64,000 nucleotides of DNA from assembly GCF_000024925.1 (NCBI RefSeq), contig NC_013521.1, positions 2,232,001-2,296,000 on the forward strand, written 5' to 3'. The translations under genes were made by a program, and so were the position numbers. Shown piece by piece: positions 30,274 through 37,698 of the stretch (position 1 is the first letter of the stretch; the number at the start of each line of letters is the position of its first letter). Below the pieces are notes generated by a model. That model saw only the letters and a list, made by a program, of their open reading frames with translations, had not been told where the DNA came from and ran no database searches. The DNA comes from Sanguibacter keddieii DSM 10542 (GTDB lineage Bacteria > Actinomycetota > Actinomycetes > Actinomycetales > Cellulomonadaceae).

Positions 30274-31296
30274 ATGAAGGCAGCACTGATGTTCGGCGCG
30301 GGAGACGTCCGCGTCGCCGAAGTTCCCGACCCCGTCATCCGGAACTCCACCGACGCCCTGATCCGCGTCACCTACGCGTGCGTGTGCGGCTCCGACCTGC
30401 ACCCGTACCACGGCCTCGAAGACACCCCCGAGGGCCAGAGCATGGGACACGAGTCCATCGGAGTCGTGGAAGAGATCGGGGCGGACGTCCGTACGCTCGC
30501 CGTCGGCGACACCGTGATCGTGCCTTTCGCGTGGTCTGACGGCACGTGCGCGTTCTGCCAGGAGGGCATCAACACCTCCTGCGTCCACGGTGGCTTCTTC
30601 AGCGGGGCCCAGGCCGAGAAGATGATCGTGCCCTACGCCGACGGGACGGCAGTGGTCGTCCCCGCCGGGACCGACGAGTCGCTGATGCCGAGCCTGCTCA
30701 CCCTCTCCGACGTCTACCTGACCGGCTACCACGCAGCCGTCCGCGGAGGCGTCACCACCGGCACGACCGTCACCGTGATCGGCGACGGGGCTGTGGGCCT
30801 CTCGGCCGTCCTGGCCGCCAAGCAGCTGGGCGCAGAGACCATCATCCTCATGGGTCGCCACACCGCTCGCACCGACCTCGGCCGCGAGTTCGGTGCGACG
30901 CACGTCGTCGCCGAGCGCGGCGACAAGGGCGTGGCGAAGGTCATGGAGATCACCGGTGGGCTCGGCACCCACGCCGTGCTCGAAGCAGTCGGGCACATGC
31001 CCGCCTACGATCAGGCCTACCGCATCGTGCGCCCGGGCGGCACGATCAGCCGGGTCGGGCTCCCCCAGTACGAAGACGCCCCCGTGGGCTTCGGCTCGCT
31101 GTTCGGGAAGAACGCGACCCTGACCGGCGGTCCCGCCCCTGTCCGGGCCTACCTCGAGCAGATCCTGCCTCAGCTGCTCGACGGGACGATCAACCCCGGC
31201 CGTGTCTTCGACCGGGAGCTTCCTCTCGCGGAGATCACCGAGGCCTACCGGCTGATGGACTCGCGTGAGGCGATCAAGGTGCTCATCCGCCCCTGA
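30274..31296 (+). CDS. Zinc-dependent alcohol dehydrogenase family protein
   Basis: 340 residues from the ATG at 30274, with AGAAGGAAG upstream. Catalytic-zinc ligands are in CVCGSDLHPYHG and GHESIGVVEEIG. The structural-zinc lobe is CAFCQEGINTSCVHGGFF, with three closely spaced Cys. The Rossmann motif is VIGDGAVGLSAVLAAKQLGA, ending LMGRHTAR at the position that reads the cofactor ribose; Arg there suggests NADP(H). The enzyme interconverts alcohols and aldehydes; the substrate is not evident. It is flanked by a hairpin upstream and a 12-bp-stem terminator downstream. Confidence 0.93.
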   Translation: MKAALMFGAGDVRVAEVPDPVIRNSTDALIRVTYACVCGSDLHPYHGLEDTPEGQSMGHESIGVVEEIGADVRTLAVGDTVIVPFAWSDGTCAFCQEGINTSCVHGGFFSGAQAEKMIVPYADGTAVVVPAGTDESLMPSLLTLSDVYLTGYHAAVRGGVTTGTTVTVIGDGAVGLSAVLAAKQLGAETIILMGRHTARTDLGREFGATHVVAERGDKGVAKVMEITGGLGTHAVLEAVGHMPAYDQAYRIVRPGGTISRVGLPQYEDAPVGFGSLFGKNATLTGGPAPVRAYLEQILPQLLDGTINPGRVFDRELPLAEITEAYRLMDSREAIKVLIRP

Positions 31297-31308
31297 CCCC
31301 ACGCCCCC

Positions 31309-31343
31309 GGCGCAGGGCCCAGCTCCGGGTGGGGCCCTGCGCC
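31309..31343. terminator. Terminator between convergent dehydrogenase and regulator genes
   Basis: A perfect 12-bp stem, GGCGCAGGGCCC with its complement, with an 11-base loop, between the dehydrogenase stop (31296) and the end of the convergent regulator gene (31368). Confidence 0.85.
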
Positions 31344-31362
31344 AGGGATCACGTCGGCAGCT

Positions 31363-31379
31363 GAGCCCTAGGAATGCTC
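31363..31379 (-). repeat. Left copy of an inverted repeat flanking the second XRE regulator
   Basis: On the minus strand it reads GAGCATTCCTAGGGCTC and contains the last codons and stop of the regulator. The mirror copy, with one extra base, is at 32323-32340. Confidence 0.8.
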
Positions 31380-32270
31380 GGCGTGGTGAGTGGAGGAGCT
31401 CTCCTCCGACTCGTTCGTGGCGGCCCAGCTGGCCAAGAGCCGCAGGCCGTCTGCCGTGGGCGACCCGCCGGGTGCGGAGTAGATGGTGAGGTTGAGGCCG
31501 AGGTCCGCGGCCAGGTCGAAGGCCTCGTAGGTCAGGTCGAGGTCACCGACTACCGCATGGTGGAACGGCTTCACTCCTGCAGCGTGCAGGCGCACGTTGT
31601 GACGAGCCCACCGCTCACGGAAGTCTGCGCTGCAGGTGGAGAGCTCGCCGACGAGGTCTTGGAGGTCACGGTCATGGGGGTCACGTCCTGCTTCCAGGCG
31701 CATGATCGCCACGGCGACGTCGGCGGCAGCGCCCCAGTCGGGGTAGAAGCGCTCGGACCGCTCCCGGTCGAGAAACGTGAACCTGGAGAAGTTCGCCGGC
31801 CGACGCGGGTCCAGGTAGACGTCGGAGTACAGCGCGCGTCCGAGGGCGTTGGCGGCCAGCAGGTCCATGCGGCCGTTGCGCACGATCGCCGGACCGTCGG
31901 TGATCGCATCGAGGGTCTGCTGGAGCCCGGCCCGGATCTCGGACGTGCGCGGGTCAGCGCGTGCACGCCGGGTGGGTGAGGTGGACAGGGCTCGAGCGAG
32001 GTCAAACAAGTGCGAGGTCTCCGCGTCGTCGAGCTGAAGGGCGCGAGCCACGGAGCGAAGCACCGAATCGGAGACTCCGCTGAGGTTGCCGCGCTCGAGC
32101 TTGGAGTAGTACTCGATGCTGATGTTCGCCAGCTCGGCGACCTCCCCGCGGCGCAACCCCGCAACTCGTCTGTTGGGGCCGGCGGTCAGTCCCACCTGCT
32201 CAGGCCGCACCCGTGATCGACGAGAGACGAGGAAGTCGCGGGCCTCGTTCGAGCTGCTCATGCCGGTCAC
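31368..32270 (-). CDS. Second XRE-family regulator with MmyB-like ligand-binding domain
   Basis: 300 residues, same architecture as the regulator at 27823 but clearly diverged. The helix-turn-helix spans RRVAGLRRGEVAELANIS and YYSKLERGNLSGVS; the ligand domain follows (AIVRNGRMDLLAANALGRAL, FSRFTFLDRERSERFYPDW, VKPFHHAVVGDLDL). An ATG three codons inside (32261) is an alternative start. It is divergent from the MFS exporter at 32420 and is probably its regulator, possibly sensing the exported compound. The gene is bracketed by a near-perfect inverted repeat whose left copy overlaps its stop codon. Confidence 0.93.
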   Translation of the reverse strand: MTGMSSSNEARDFLVSRRSRVRPEQVGLTAGPNRRVAGLRRGEVAELANISIEYYSKLERGNLSGVSDSVLRSVARALQLDDAETSHLFDLARALSTSPTRRARADPRTSEIRAGLQQTLDAITDGPAIVRNGRMDLLAANALGRALYSDVYLDPRRPANFSRFTFLDRERSERFYPDWGAAADVAVAIMRLEAGRDPHDRDLQDLVGELSTCSADFRERWARHNVRLHAAGVKPFHHAVVGDLDLTYEAFDLAADLGLNLTIYSAPGGSPTADGLRLLASWAATNESEESSSTHHAEHS

Positions 32271-32322
32271 GCTACTCGGCGCCGACCCGCCGGACGACGT
32301 ACTGCTGGTACACCCTCCAGCA

Positions 32323-32340
32323 GAGCATTCCTAGGTGCTC
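32323..32340 (+). repeat. Right copy of the inverted repeat, in the regulator-MFS promoter region
   Basis: GAGCATTCCTAGGTGCTC shares 13 consecutive bases with the minus-strand copy at 31363-31379, then GCTC after one inserted T. It lies between the divergent starts at 32270 and 32420. Confidence 0.8.
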
Positions 32341-32419
32341 CCCGATCAGGTGTGCTGTCCCGTGAACAGCTTCGCCGTCATGCACCCTGCACGCTCAACA
32401 CCTCGAACGGAACACCCTC

Positions 32420-33613
32420 GTGAGCCCCAGCACCACGGTGAGCACCACCCCACCAGCTACTCGTCTGCCGATCGCGGCCCTGTCGGTCTTCGCGCTGCTC
32501 GGGTTCGTACTCATCTCGACCGAGACCATGCCAGCGGGGATCTTGCCCCAGATCGCCGGCGGCATGGACACCTCCGTCGGGCTCGCCGGACAACTCGTGA
32601 GCGCCTACGCCCTGGGCACCGTGCTCATCACCATCCCGGCGATCACCCTCACCCGCAGCCGGCGCCGCAAGCCCTTGTTCCTGGCCGGGACCGTCCTCTT
32701 CGTGGTCGCCAACACGATCACAGCGATCTCCTCCGACATCGCCCTCTCGCTCGTCTCCCGCTTCATCGCCGGCGGGCTCTCGGGGATGCTGTGGGGAATG
32801 TTCGCCGGCTACGCCGTGCGGATCACCCCGCCGAGCCTGACAGGACGAGCACTCTCGATCGTCGCCACCGGCGCTCCCGTGGGTATCGCCTTCGGCACCC
32901 CGCTGGGGACATGGCTGGGCACCACCTTCGACTGGCGCTGGTCCTTCGGTGGCCTGACGATCATCACCCTGGCCGTCCTGGCCCTCGCAGCACTCTTGCT
33001 GCCAGACGCCCCCGGTCAGGGTGCTATGGGCCGCCTGCCGCTGACACGGGTCCTCAAGATCCCAGGGGTCGCCGCGATCCTCATGGTGATCTTCGCCTGG
33101 ATGCTGGGCAACAGCACCACATACACCTACATCACCCCCTACCTCGAAGCCGCCCGGTCCGGGGTGAGCATCGAGCTCCTGCTCGTCGTCTTCGGCATCG
33201 CCTCCATCGGAGGCATCGCCATGACCGCGACCTTCATCGACAAGGCACCCCGCGCCCTGGTCGTCCTCAGCCTCATCGCCTTCGCCAGCGGCGGGCTCAT
33301 CCTGTGCGTCGGGCACCGGTGGCCGGTCGCGATCTACGCCGGTGCCGTCTTGTGGGGCATGGGCTTCGGCGGTGCCTCACCGCAGATGCAGCGCCCGCTG
33401 ACCGCCGTCAGCGGCGAGAACGCCGACGTCGCGAACTCCTTCCTGCCCGTGGCGTTCAACCTCGCGATCTTCGGCGCCGGCGTCCTGGGCGCCCTGCTGC
33501 TCACCAACGCCGATGGACTGATCCTCCCGCTGACGATGACCGCCTCAGGCGTGGCTGCCCTGATCGTCGTCGTAGCCTTCCGCAGCTCGATCTACCCAGC
33601 TCGACGTCGTTGA
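32420..33613 (+). CDS. MFS exporter, DHA1-like
   Basis: 397 residues with about twelve hydrophobic segments (first: IAALSVFALLGFVLIST). The motif ETMPAGILPQIAGGM after TM1 and the TRSRRRKPLFLAG loop match the DHA1 sugar/drug efflux group (AraJ/PbuE-like). These are proton-driven exporters in the cytoplasmic membrane. It starts with GTG. It opens a short operon with a short-chain dehydrogenase-like gene and two lipoprotein genes and is divergent from an MmyB-type regulator. The substrate is unknown. Confidence 0.92.
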   Translation: MSPSTTVSTTPPATRLPIAALSVFALLGFVLISTETMPAGILPQIAGGMDTSVGLAGQLVSAYALGTVLITIPAITLTRSRRRKPLFLAGTVLFVVANTITAISSDIALSLVSRFIAGGLSGMLWGMFAGYAVRITPPSLTGRALSIVATGAPVGIAFGTPLGTWLGTTFDWRWSFGGLTIITLAVLALAALLLPDAPGQGAMGRLPLTRVLKIPGVAAILMVIFAWMLGNSTTYTYITPYLEAARSGVSIELLLVVFGIASIGGIAMTATFIDKAPRALVVLSLIAFASGGLILCVGHRWPVAIYAGAVLWGMGFGGASPQMQRPLTAVSGENADVANSFLPVAFNLAIFGAGVLGALLLTNADGLILPLTMTASGVAALIVVVAFRSSIYPARRR

Positions 33614-33653
33614 CCTTCCCGACCCACAGCACGACCACTGAAAGGTGACGCCC

Positions 33654-34319
33654 ATGAACACCATCGCCATCATCGGAGCCGGTCCCGGCCTAGGTGCCGC
33701 GGCAGCCCGCCGGTTCGGGCACGAGGGCTACGCCGTCGCTCTGATCTCTCGCAGCCAAGAGCGCGCCGAGGCTCTCGCCGCCGAGCTCACCTCCGAAGGC
33801 ATCACCGCTGCTGGGTTCGCCGCCGACGTACGTAGACCCACCGCGCTGACCTCAGCGCTCGAGCGCGCAGCCCACCAGCTCGGCGCCGTCGAGGTGCTCC
33901 AGTACAGCCCCGTCCCGCACGAGGACTTCATGCACCCTGTCTTGGAGACGACTGTCGAAGATCTGCGCGGGGCACTGGAGTTCTCGGTCCTGGGCCCTCT
34001 CGCCGCAGTCACCCAGGTGCTGCCGGGCATGCGTACCGCGGGGACCGGGACGATCCTGTTCGTCAACGGTGGGACGGCTGTGCGCCCGAAGCCCGGTTTC
34101 GCCGGTACCTCCATCGCCTTCGCCGGAGAGAGCGCCTACGCCCAGATGCTCCACTCGGTCCTTGCTGACGCCAGCATCCACGTCAGCCAGCTGATCATCC
34201 CTGGGGCGATTGCCCCTGCATCGCAGCACTCATCCCCTACCGCCATCGCGCAGCTCCTCTGGACGATGCACACCGAGCGCACCACTTTCCGGCACTTCAC
34301 CCGAGACATCGACGCCTGA
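33654..34319 (+). CDS. Short-chain dehydrogenase-like protein lacking the YxxxK motif
   Basis: 221 residues from the ATG at 33654, 7 bp after GAAAGGTG; a GTG three codons upstream is possible. The Rossmann start IIGAGPGLGAAAARRF and GFAADVRRP show an NADP-binding SDR fold, and GTGTILFVNGGTAV marks the strand before the catalytic Ser. Where SDRs have Tyr-x3-Lys, the sequence is SAYAQMLHS, without the Lys. It may bind nucleotide without the usual oxidoreductase chemistry, or use another residue. It sits 40 bp after the MFS gene and 24 bp before a lipoprotein gene. Confidence 0.87.
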   Translation: MNTIAIIGAGPGLGAAAARRFGHEGYAVALISRSQERAEALAAELTSEGITAAGFAADVRRPTALTSALERAAHQLGAVEVLQYSPVPHEDFMHPVLETTVEDLRGALEFSVLGPLAAVTQVLPGMRTAGTGTILFVNGGTAVRPKPGFAGTSIAFAGESAYAQMLHSVLADASIHVSQLIIPGAIAPASQHSSPTAIAQLLWTMHTERTTFRHFTRDIDA

Positions 34320-34343
34320 GCCCGGTCGCAGGAGACGAACCTG

Positions 34344-34898
34344 ATGCGCACACCACTGATCCTCAGCGCCACGCTCACGGCCCTGCTCGTCCTGGCTGGG
34401 TGCGGCGACGCCGACGCCCCCGACGCGCCGTCGGGCGCTGCCGCGCCGAGCACGTCACCAGTGCCGTCGACGCAGCCCTCACCGTCGGCCCCAGAGCCCG
34501 CACCGGCGCCGACGGCCGCGCCTGATGAGGGGGTGGTGGGGGCCGTGGTCCGGTTCTCCTCGGGCCAGACGTCGATCGACGTCACCATCGGCGAAGACAA
34601 CCCCACGGTCCGCGACCTGCTGTCGATCTTGCCGGTGACCACGACGGTCGAGGAGTTCGCCGGCCGCGAGAAGATCGCCTACCTCGACCGCCAGCTCGAC
34701 ACCTCAGGGTCCCCAGGGTCAGACCCCGAAGACGGAGACCTCATCTACTTCACGCCCTGGGGGAACCTCGGTCTCTACTACGACGCCTCCGGGATCGGGT
34801 ACTCCGACCAGACAGTCCACATCGGGACCTACGACGCCTCAGAAGAAGAGCTGTCGGCCCTGGAAGGTGGAGACGTCACCATCAGCGTCGTGCCATGA
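34344..34898 (+). CDS. Lipoprotein with cyclophilin-like fold domain
   Basis: 184 residues. It begins with a lipoprotein signal (MRTPLILSATLTALLVLAGC; lipobox LAGC, lipidated Cys at 20), followed by a 45-residue Pro/Ala/Ser linker. The C-terminal domain (VVGAVVRFSSGQTSIDVTIGE, FAGREKIAYLDRQLDTS, then GDLIYFTPWGNLGLYYDASG) matches the cyclophilin-like family often found beside flavodoxin, SDR and MFS genes. It lacks prolyl-isomerase residues; its role is unknown. AGGAG precedes the ATG. It should be anchored on the outer face of the membrane. Confidence 0.85.
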   Translation: MRTPLILSATLTALLVLAGCGDADAPDAPSGAAAPSTSPVPSTQPSPSAPEPAPAPTAAPDEGVVGAVVRFSSGQTSIDVTIGEDNPTVRDLLSILPVTTTVEEFAGREKIAYLDRQLDTSGSPGSDPEDGDLIYFTPWGNLGLYYDASGIGYSDQTVHIGTYDASEEELSALEGGDVTISVVP

Positions 34899-34976
34899 AG
34901 ACGCTCAGTCCCCCCGCGACAACGTCGACCACCACGCTCTTCACCGACCTGAGAACAGAAGAGGAGACCCCAGCAC

Positions 34977-35243
34977 ATGAACGCCTCCCCACTCACCCTC
35001 ATCACAGGTGCGCTGACACTCGTCGTGCTAACCCCCTGCAGCTCCCCCACCGACACACCCCCGTCGTCGACCTCACCGGCAGCGACCCAAAGGCCCTCCA
35101 CATCGGCGCCGACACCGACGGACGACGACGCTCCCAGCACCCCGGACGGCGAGCTGTGGTTCGCCACCAGCAACACAGACGGCCGCGGCGAACCACACCC
35201 CGACGATGACCGCATCATCAGCCTCGGCCTCAACGGCAGCTGA
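34977..35243 (+). CDS. Small putative lipoprotein
   Basis: 88 residues with a plausible lipoprotein signal (LITGALTLVVLTPC; the lipobox LTPC is not ideal) and a Thr/Ser/Pro-rich body ending in an acidic segment (DGRGEPHPDDDRIISLGL). I recognise no family. A purine-rich AAGAGGAGA lies 11 bp before the ATG. It is the last gene before the right island boundary. Low complexity makes it uncertain, but its signal, ribosome binding site and operon position favour a real gene. Confidence 0.6.
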   Translation: MNASPLTLITGALTLVVLTPCSSPTDTPPSSTSPAATQRPSTSAPTPTDDDAPSTPDGELWFATSNTDGRGEPHPDDDRIISLGLNGS

Positions 35244-35332
35244 CGCCTCTTTTCGCAGTCGCCACCTGACGGAGCCGCCGTGCGGCCCTAGACCCCACGT
35301 CGTCAGAGCCGGTGAACTGAGCTCGGCACCGA

Positions 35333-35351
35333 TCGAATCCCACCCGGGGCA
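35333..35351 (+). repeat. Right attachment-site repeat (attR), isolated tRNA 3' fragment
   Basis: Exact 19-base copy of the tRNA 3' end (27372-27390) with no tRNA body before it and no CCA after it (GAT follows). This is the expected remnant when an element integrates in the 3' end of a tRNA gene. The LysR gene ends 28 bp further on. Confidence 0.85.
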
Positions 35352-35379
35352 GATCATCTCGACACCGCGCGCACCGTGA

Positions 35380-36378
35380 TCACGTCACCGGGCCCCGCTC
35401 GGCGTCACCGGGCAGCACACACGCACCGATGGTGCGGGCGAGCCGGCGCAGCTGGGCGGTCTCCCGGTCAGCGCGCCACACGAGGGCCAGCGCGGAGCTC
35501 GGCATCCCGACGATCGGCACGGACGCCACGTCGGGGCGTCGGTGGGACTCCGCCGTCGCGGCGCACAGGATCATCCCCACCTGCGCCGAGGCCACCTGGG
35601 AGAGCCCTTCTTGGATGGTCTCAGCGCCTCCGCGCACCGAGAGCCTGCGTCCGTCAGGGGTGGCCGGAGGGGCGTGCACGTCCAGCCAGTACCGGGGCGC
35701 GGGCCCGGTGACGGGGACCGTGGTGATCTCTGCGAGGCGCTCGGCCGAGACCTCCCCCAGCGCCGCGAACGGGTGTTCCGCCGGGACGACGAGCACCGGC
35801 GGCTGCTCGGAGAAGACCACCCCGGTGACGAGCCCGGGCTCGTCGACGGGGAGCAGCACGATCGCCGCGTCGAGCCGGCCGGCGAGCACCTCGGTGAACG
35901 GGTCGCCCAGCGGCAGCTCTCGGGTGGTCACCACGTGCTGGGGGCAGTCTCGGGTGAACTGGTTCAGTGCTGCTGCCAGCGCGGGGTAGACCGCCCCCTG
36001 GAAACCCACCCGCAGCGGCACGGGTGTGCTGCGGGCGCGCACCCTGGCGTCGTCGAGGATCGACACGAGAGCGTGGTGAGCGGGGCCCAGCGAGGCGGCG
36101 AGCTCCGCGCCGAAGGCGGTGAGCTCGACCCGTCGGCTGGTGCGTGCGACGAGGGAGGCGCCGATGCGTCGCTCGAAGGCGCTGACGAGCTGGCTGACAC
36201 GGCTCTGGGAGATGAACAGGCGCTCTCCGGTCCGTCCGAAGTGGAGCTCCTCGGCGAGGACCAAGAAGCACTCGATCTCCTGAGCTGGAAGCTCTGCCAA
36301 CGCCACTCCTGCCTCTGCCCCGACCTCTGCCCCGGCCTCCGTCGCGTCCGTCGTGCGCGATCGATGAGGTGGGCTCAT
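35380..36378 (-). CDS. LysR-family transcriptional regulator
   Basis: 332 residues from the ATG at 36378; a longer frame upstream would run through the promoter of the divergent gene. After an Ala/Glu-rich N-terminal stretch comes the winged helix (FLVLAEELHFGRTGERLFIS, QSRVSQLVSAFERRIG, and LVARTSRRVELT), then the periplasmic-binding-protein-like effector domain (PLRVGFQGAVYPALAAALNQF to PIVGMPSSALALVWR). LysR proteins bind T-N11-A sites and usually control the divergent neighbour, here the MFS transporter starting 57 bp away. It is the first chromosomal gene after the island boundary. Confidence 0.92.
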   Translation of the reverse strand: MSPPHRSRTTDATEAGAEVGAEAGVALAELPAQEIECFLVLAEELHFGRTGERLFISQSRVSQLVSAFERRIGASLVARTSRRVELTAFGAELAASLGPAHHALVSILDDARVRARSTPVPLRVGFQGAVYPALAAALNQFTRDCPQHVVTTRELPLGDPFTEVLAGRLDAAIVLLPVDEPGLVTGVVFSEQPPVLVVPAEHPFAALGEVSAERLAEITTVPVTGPAPRYWLDVHAPPATPDGRRLSVRGGAETIQEGLSQVASAQVGMILCAATAESHRRPDVASVPIVGMPSSALALVWRADRETAQLRRLARTIGACVLPGDAERGPVT

Positions 36379-36434
36379 CAGTGTATGAGTGATCGCCCCT
36401 AGATGCGGCGCCTGCGCTGGGGTCTGCTGGACCC

Positions 36435-37667
36435 ATGCAGACCGGACGACCATCACAGCCCTGCCCCCTTGCCGGCTCCTCGGAGGATCCGCCGCCCGGC
36501 GCAGAGGACCGTTGGGCTGCCGTCGGGCTCGTCGCTGTCGCGACCTTCGTCGTCGTGGCCGCCGAGATGATGCCCGTCGGGCTCCTCACGCCCATGGGCT
36601 CCACCTTGCAGGTCAGCGAGGGCACCGTGGGCCTCTCGCTGACCATCACCGGACTGGTGGCAGCAGCCACCGCCCCGCTGGTGCCCGCGGTGGCCGGGCG
36701 GACCGACCGGAAGAAGGTGCTCGTCGCCCTCATGGCGCTCGTGGCCCTGTCCAACGCGGTCACCGCCCTCGCACCGACCTTCGCGGTCCTGGCCGGCGCC
36801 CGTGTCCTGCTGGGGGTGAGCATGGGCGGGGTCTGGGCACTCGCGGCGAGCCTGGCGCCGGTACTGGTGAGCCCACTCGCGGTGGCGTCGGCGACGACGC
36901 TCATCTTCAGCGGGATCGCCGTCGCGTCGGTGCTTGGGGTACCGCTCGGGACTTTCATCGGTGGCGTAGCAGGCTGGCGGGCGTCGTTCTGGGCCCTGGC
37001 TGCGGCGGGCGCACTGGTCGCTGCTTCGATGGTCGTGGCGCTCCCCTCGATACCCCCGGGAGAGCAGTCGGCGTCGGCTGGTGTCCGGGCCGTCCTGCGC
37101 TCCCCGGGCGTCCGGACCGGGCTCACGATCACCGCGCTGCTCGTCGCGGCCCACTTCTCCGCCTACACCTATGTCCGTCCCGCGCTCGAGGTCCTCGCCG
37201 GGGTGGACACCTCGCTCGTCGCCACGATGCTGCTGGTCTACGGGGGGCTGGGGGTGGTGGGCACCTTCGTCGTGGGGCGGGCCGCGGTGAGAGCCCCCCA
37301 GACTGTGGTCTTGGTCCTCAGCTCCGGGATCGCGATCACGCTGCTCACCGTCGGGACGGTGGTGTCGTCACCGCTGGTCGCCGGCGCGCTCGTCGCGGTC
37401 TGGGGGCTGCTCTACGGCGGCGTGTCCGTGAGCACCCAGTCCTGGGTCGCACGGTCTGCCGCCGACCGAGAGAGGGTCTCCGCGCTCTGGGTCGCCGTCT
37501 TCAACGCGAGCATCGCCGTGGGCGCTCTCGGCGGTGGCCAGGTCTATGACAGCGCCGGCCCGGCGAGGCTCTTCTGGGTGGCGGCCGGGTTGGCTGCCGT
37601 CGCGCTCCTCGTCGCCGTCGTGGGGTCGCGGTCGCCGAGGCATACGAGGGCGAGACCCGTGCGATGA
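36435..37667 (+). CDS. MFS transporter, DHA1-like
   Basis: 410 residues and about twelve transmembrane segments, the first at WAAVGLVAVATFVVVAAEM. The motif PVGLLTPMGSTL, the TDRKKVLVALMAL loop and GARVLLGVSMGGVWALAASL place it in the same efflux group as the transporter at 32420, but the sequences are well separated. It is probably an inner-membrane proton antiporter for a small organic compound. It is divergent from the LysR gene and ends 31 bp before a convergent LysR gene. Confidence 0.92.
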   Translation: MQTGRPSQPCPLAGSSEDPPPGAEDRWAAVGLVAVATFVVVAAEMMPVGLLTPMGSTLQVSEGTVGLSLTITGLVAAATAPLVPAVAGRTDRKKVLVALMALVALSNAVTALAPTFAVLAGARVLLGVSMGGVWALAASLAPVLVSPLAVASATTLIFSGIAVASVLGVPLGTFIGGVAGWRASFWALAAAGALVAASMVVALPSIPPGEQSASAGVRAVLRSPGVRTGLTITALLVAAHFSAYTYVRPALEVLAGVDTSLVATMLLVYGGLGVVGTFVVGRAAVRAPQTVVLVLSSGIAITLLTVGTVVSSPLVAGALVAVWGLLYGGVSVSTQSWVARSAADRERVSALWVAVFNASIAVGALGGGQVYDSAGPARLFWVAAGLAAVALLVAVVGSRSPRHTRARPVR

Positions 37668-37698
37668 GCCCCCGTCACCACGCGTCCAGCAGACCGGC

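Larger units (their letters stand above)
27372..35351. mobile_element. Putative tRNA-integrated genomic island, about 8 kb, no visible integrase
   Basis: The segment is bounded by a 19-bp direct repeat, one copy completing the tRNA gene and the other an isolated fragment. It holds nine genes (two XRE/MmyB-type regulators, two medium-chain dehydrogenases, a MoaF-like protein, an MFS exporter, a short-chain dehydrogenase-like protein and two lipoproteins), none belonging to the conserved housekeeping block. By eye its base composition seems slightly less GC-rich than the flanks. No recombinase, relaxase or phage gene is recognisable, so it would be a decayed or trans-mobilised element. Confidence 0.7.

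Noticed and set aside
35320-35351. Second tRNA gene at the right island end
   Set aside because: Only the last 19 bases match; no acceptor 5' strand, D arm or anticodon arm can be found upstream.
27391-35351. Prophage or integrative conjugative element
   Set aside because: No structural, replication, relaxase or integrase gene is recognisable; only a flanking repeat and cargo genes support mobility.
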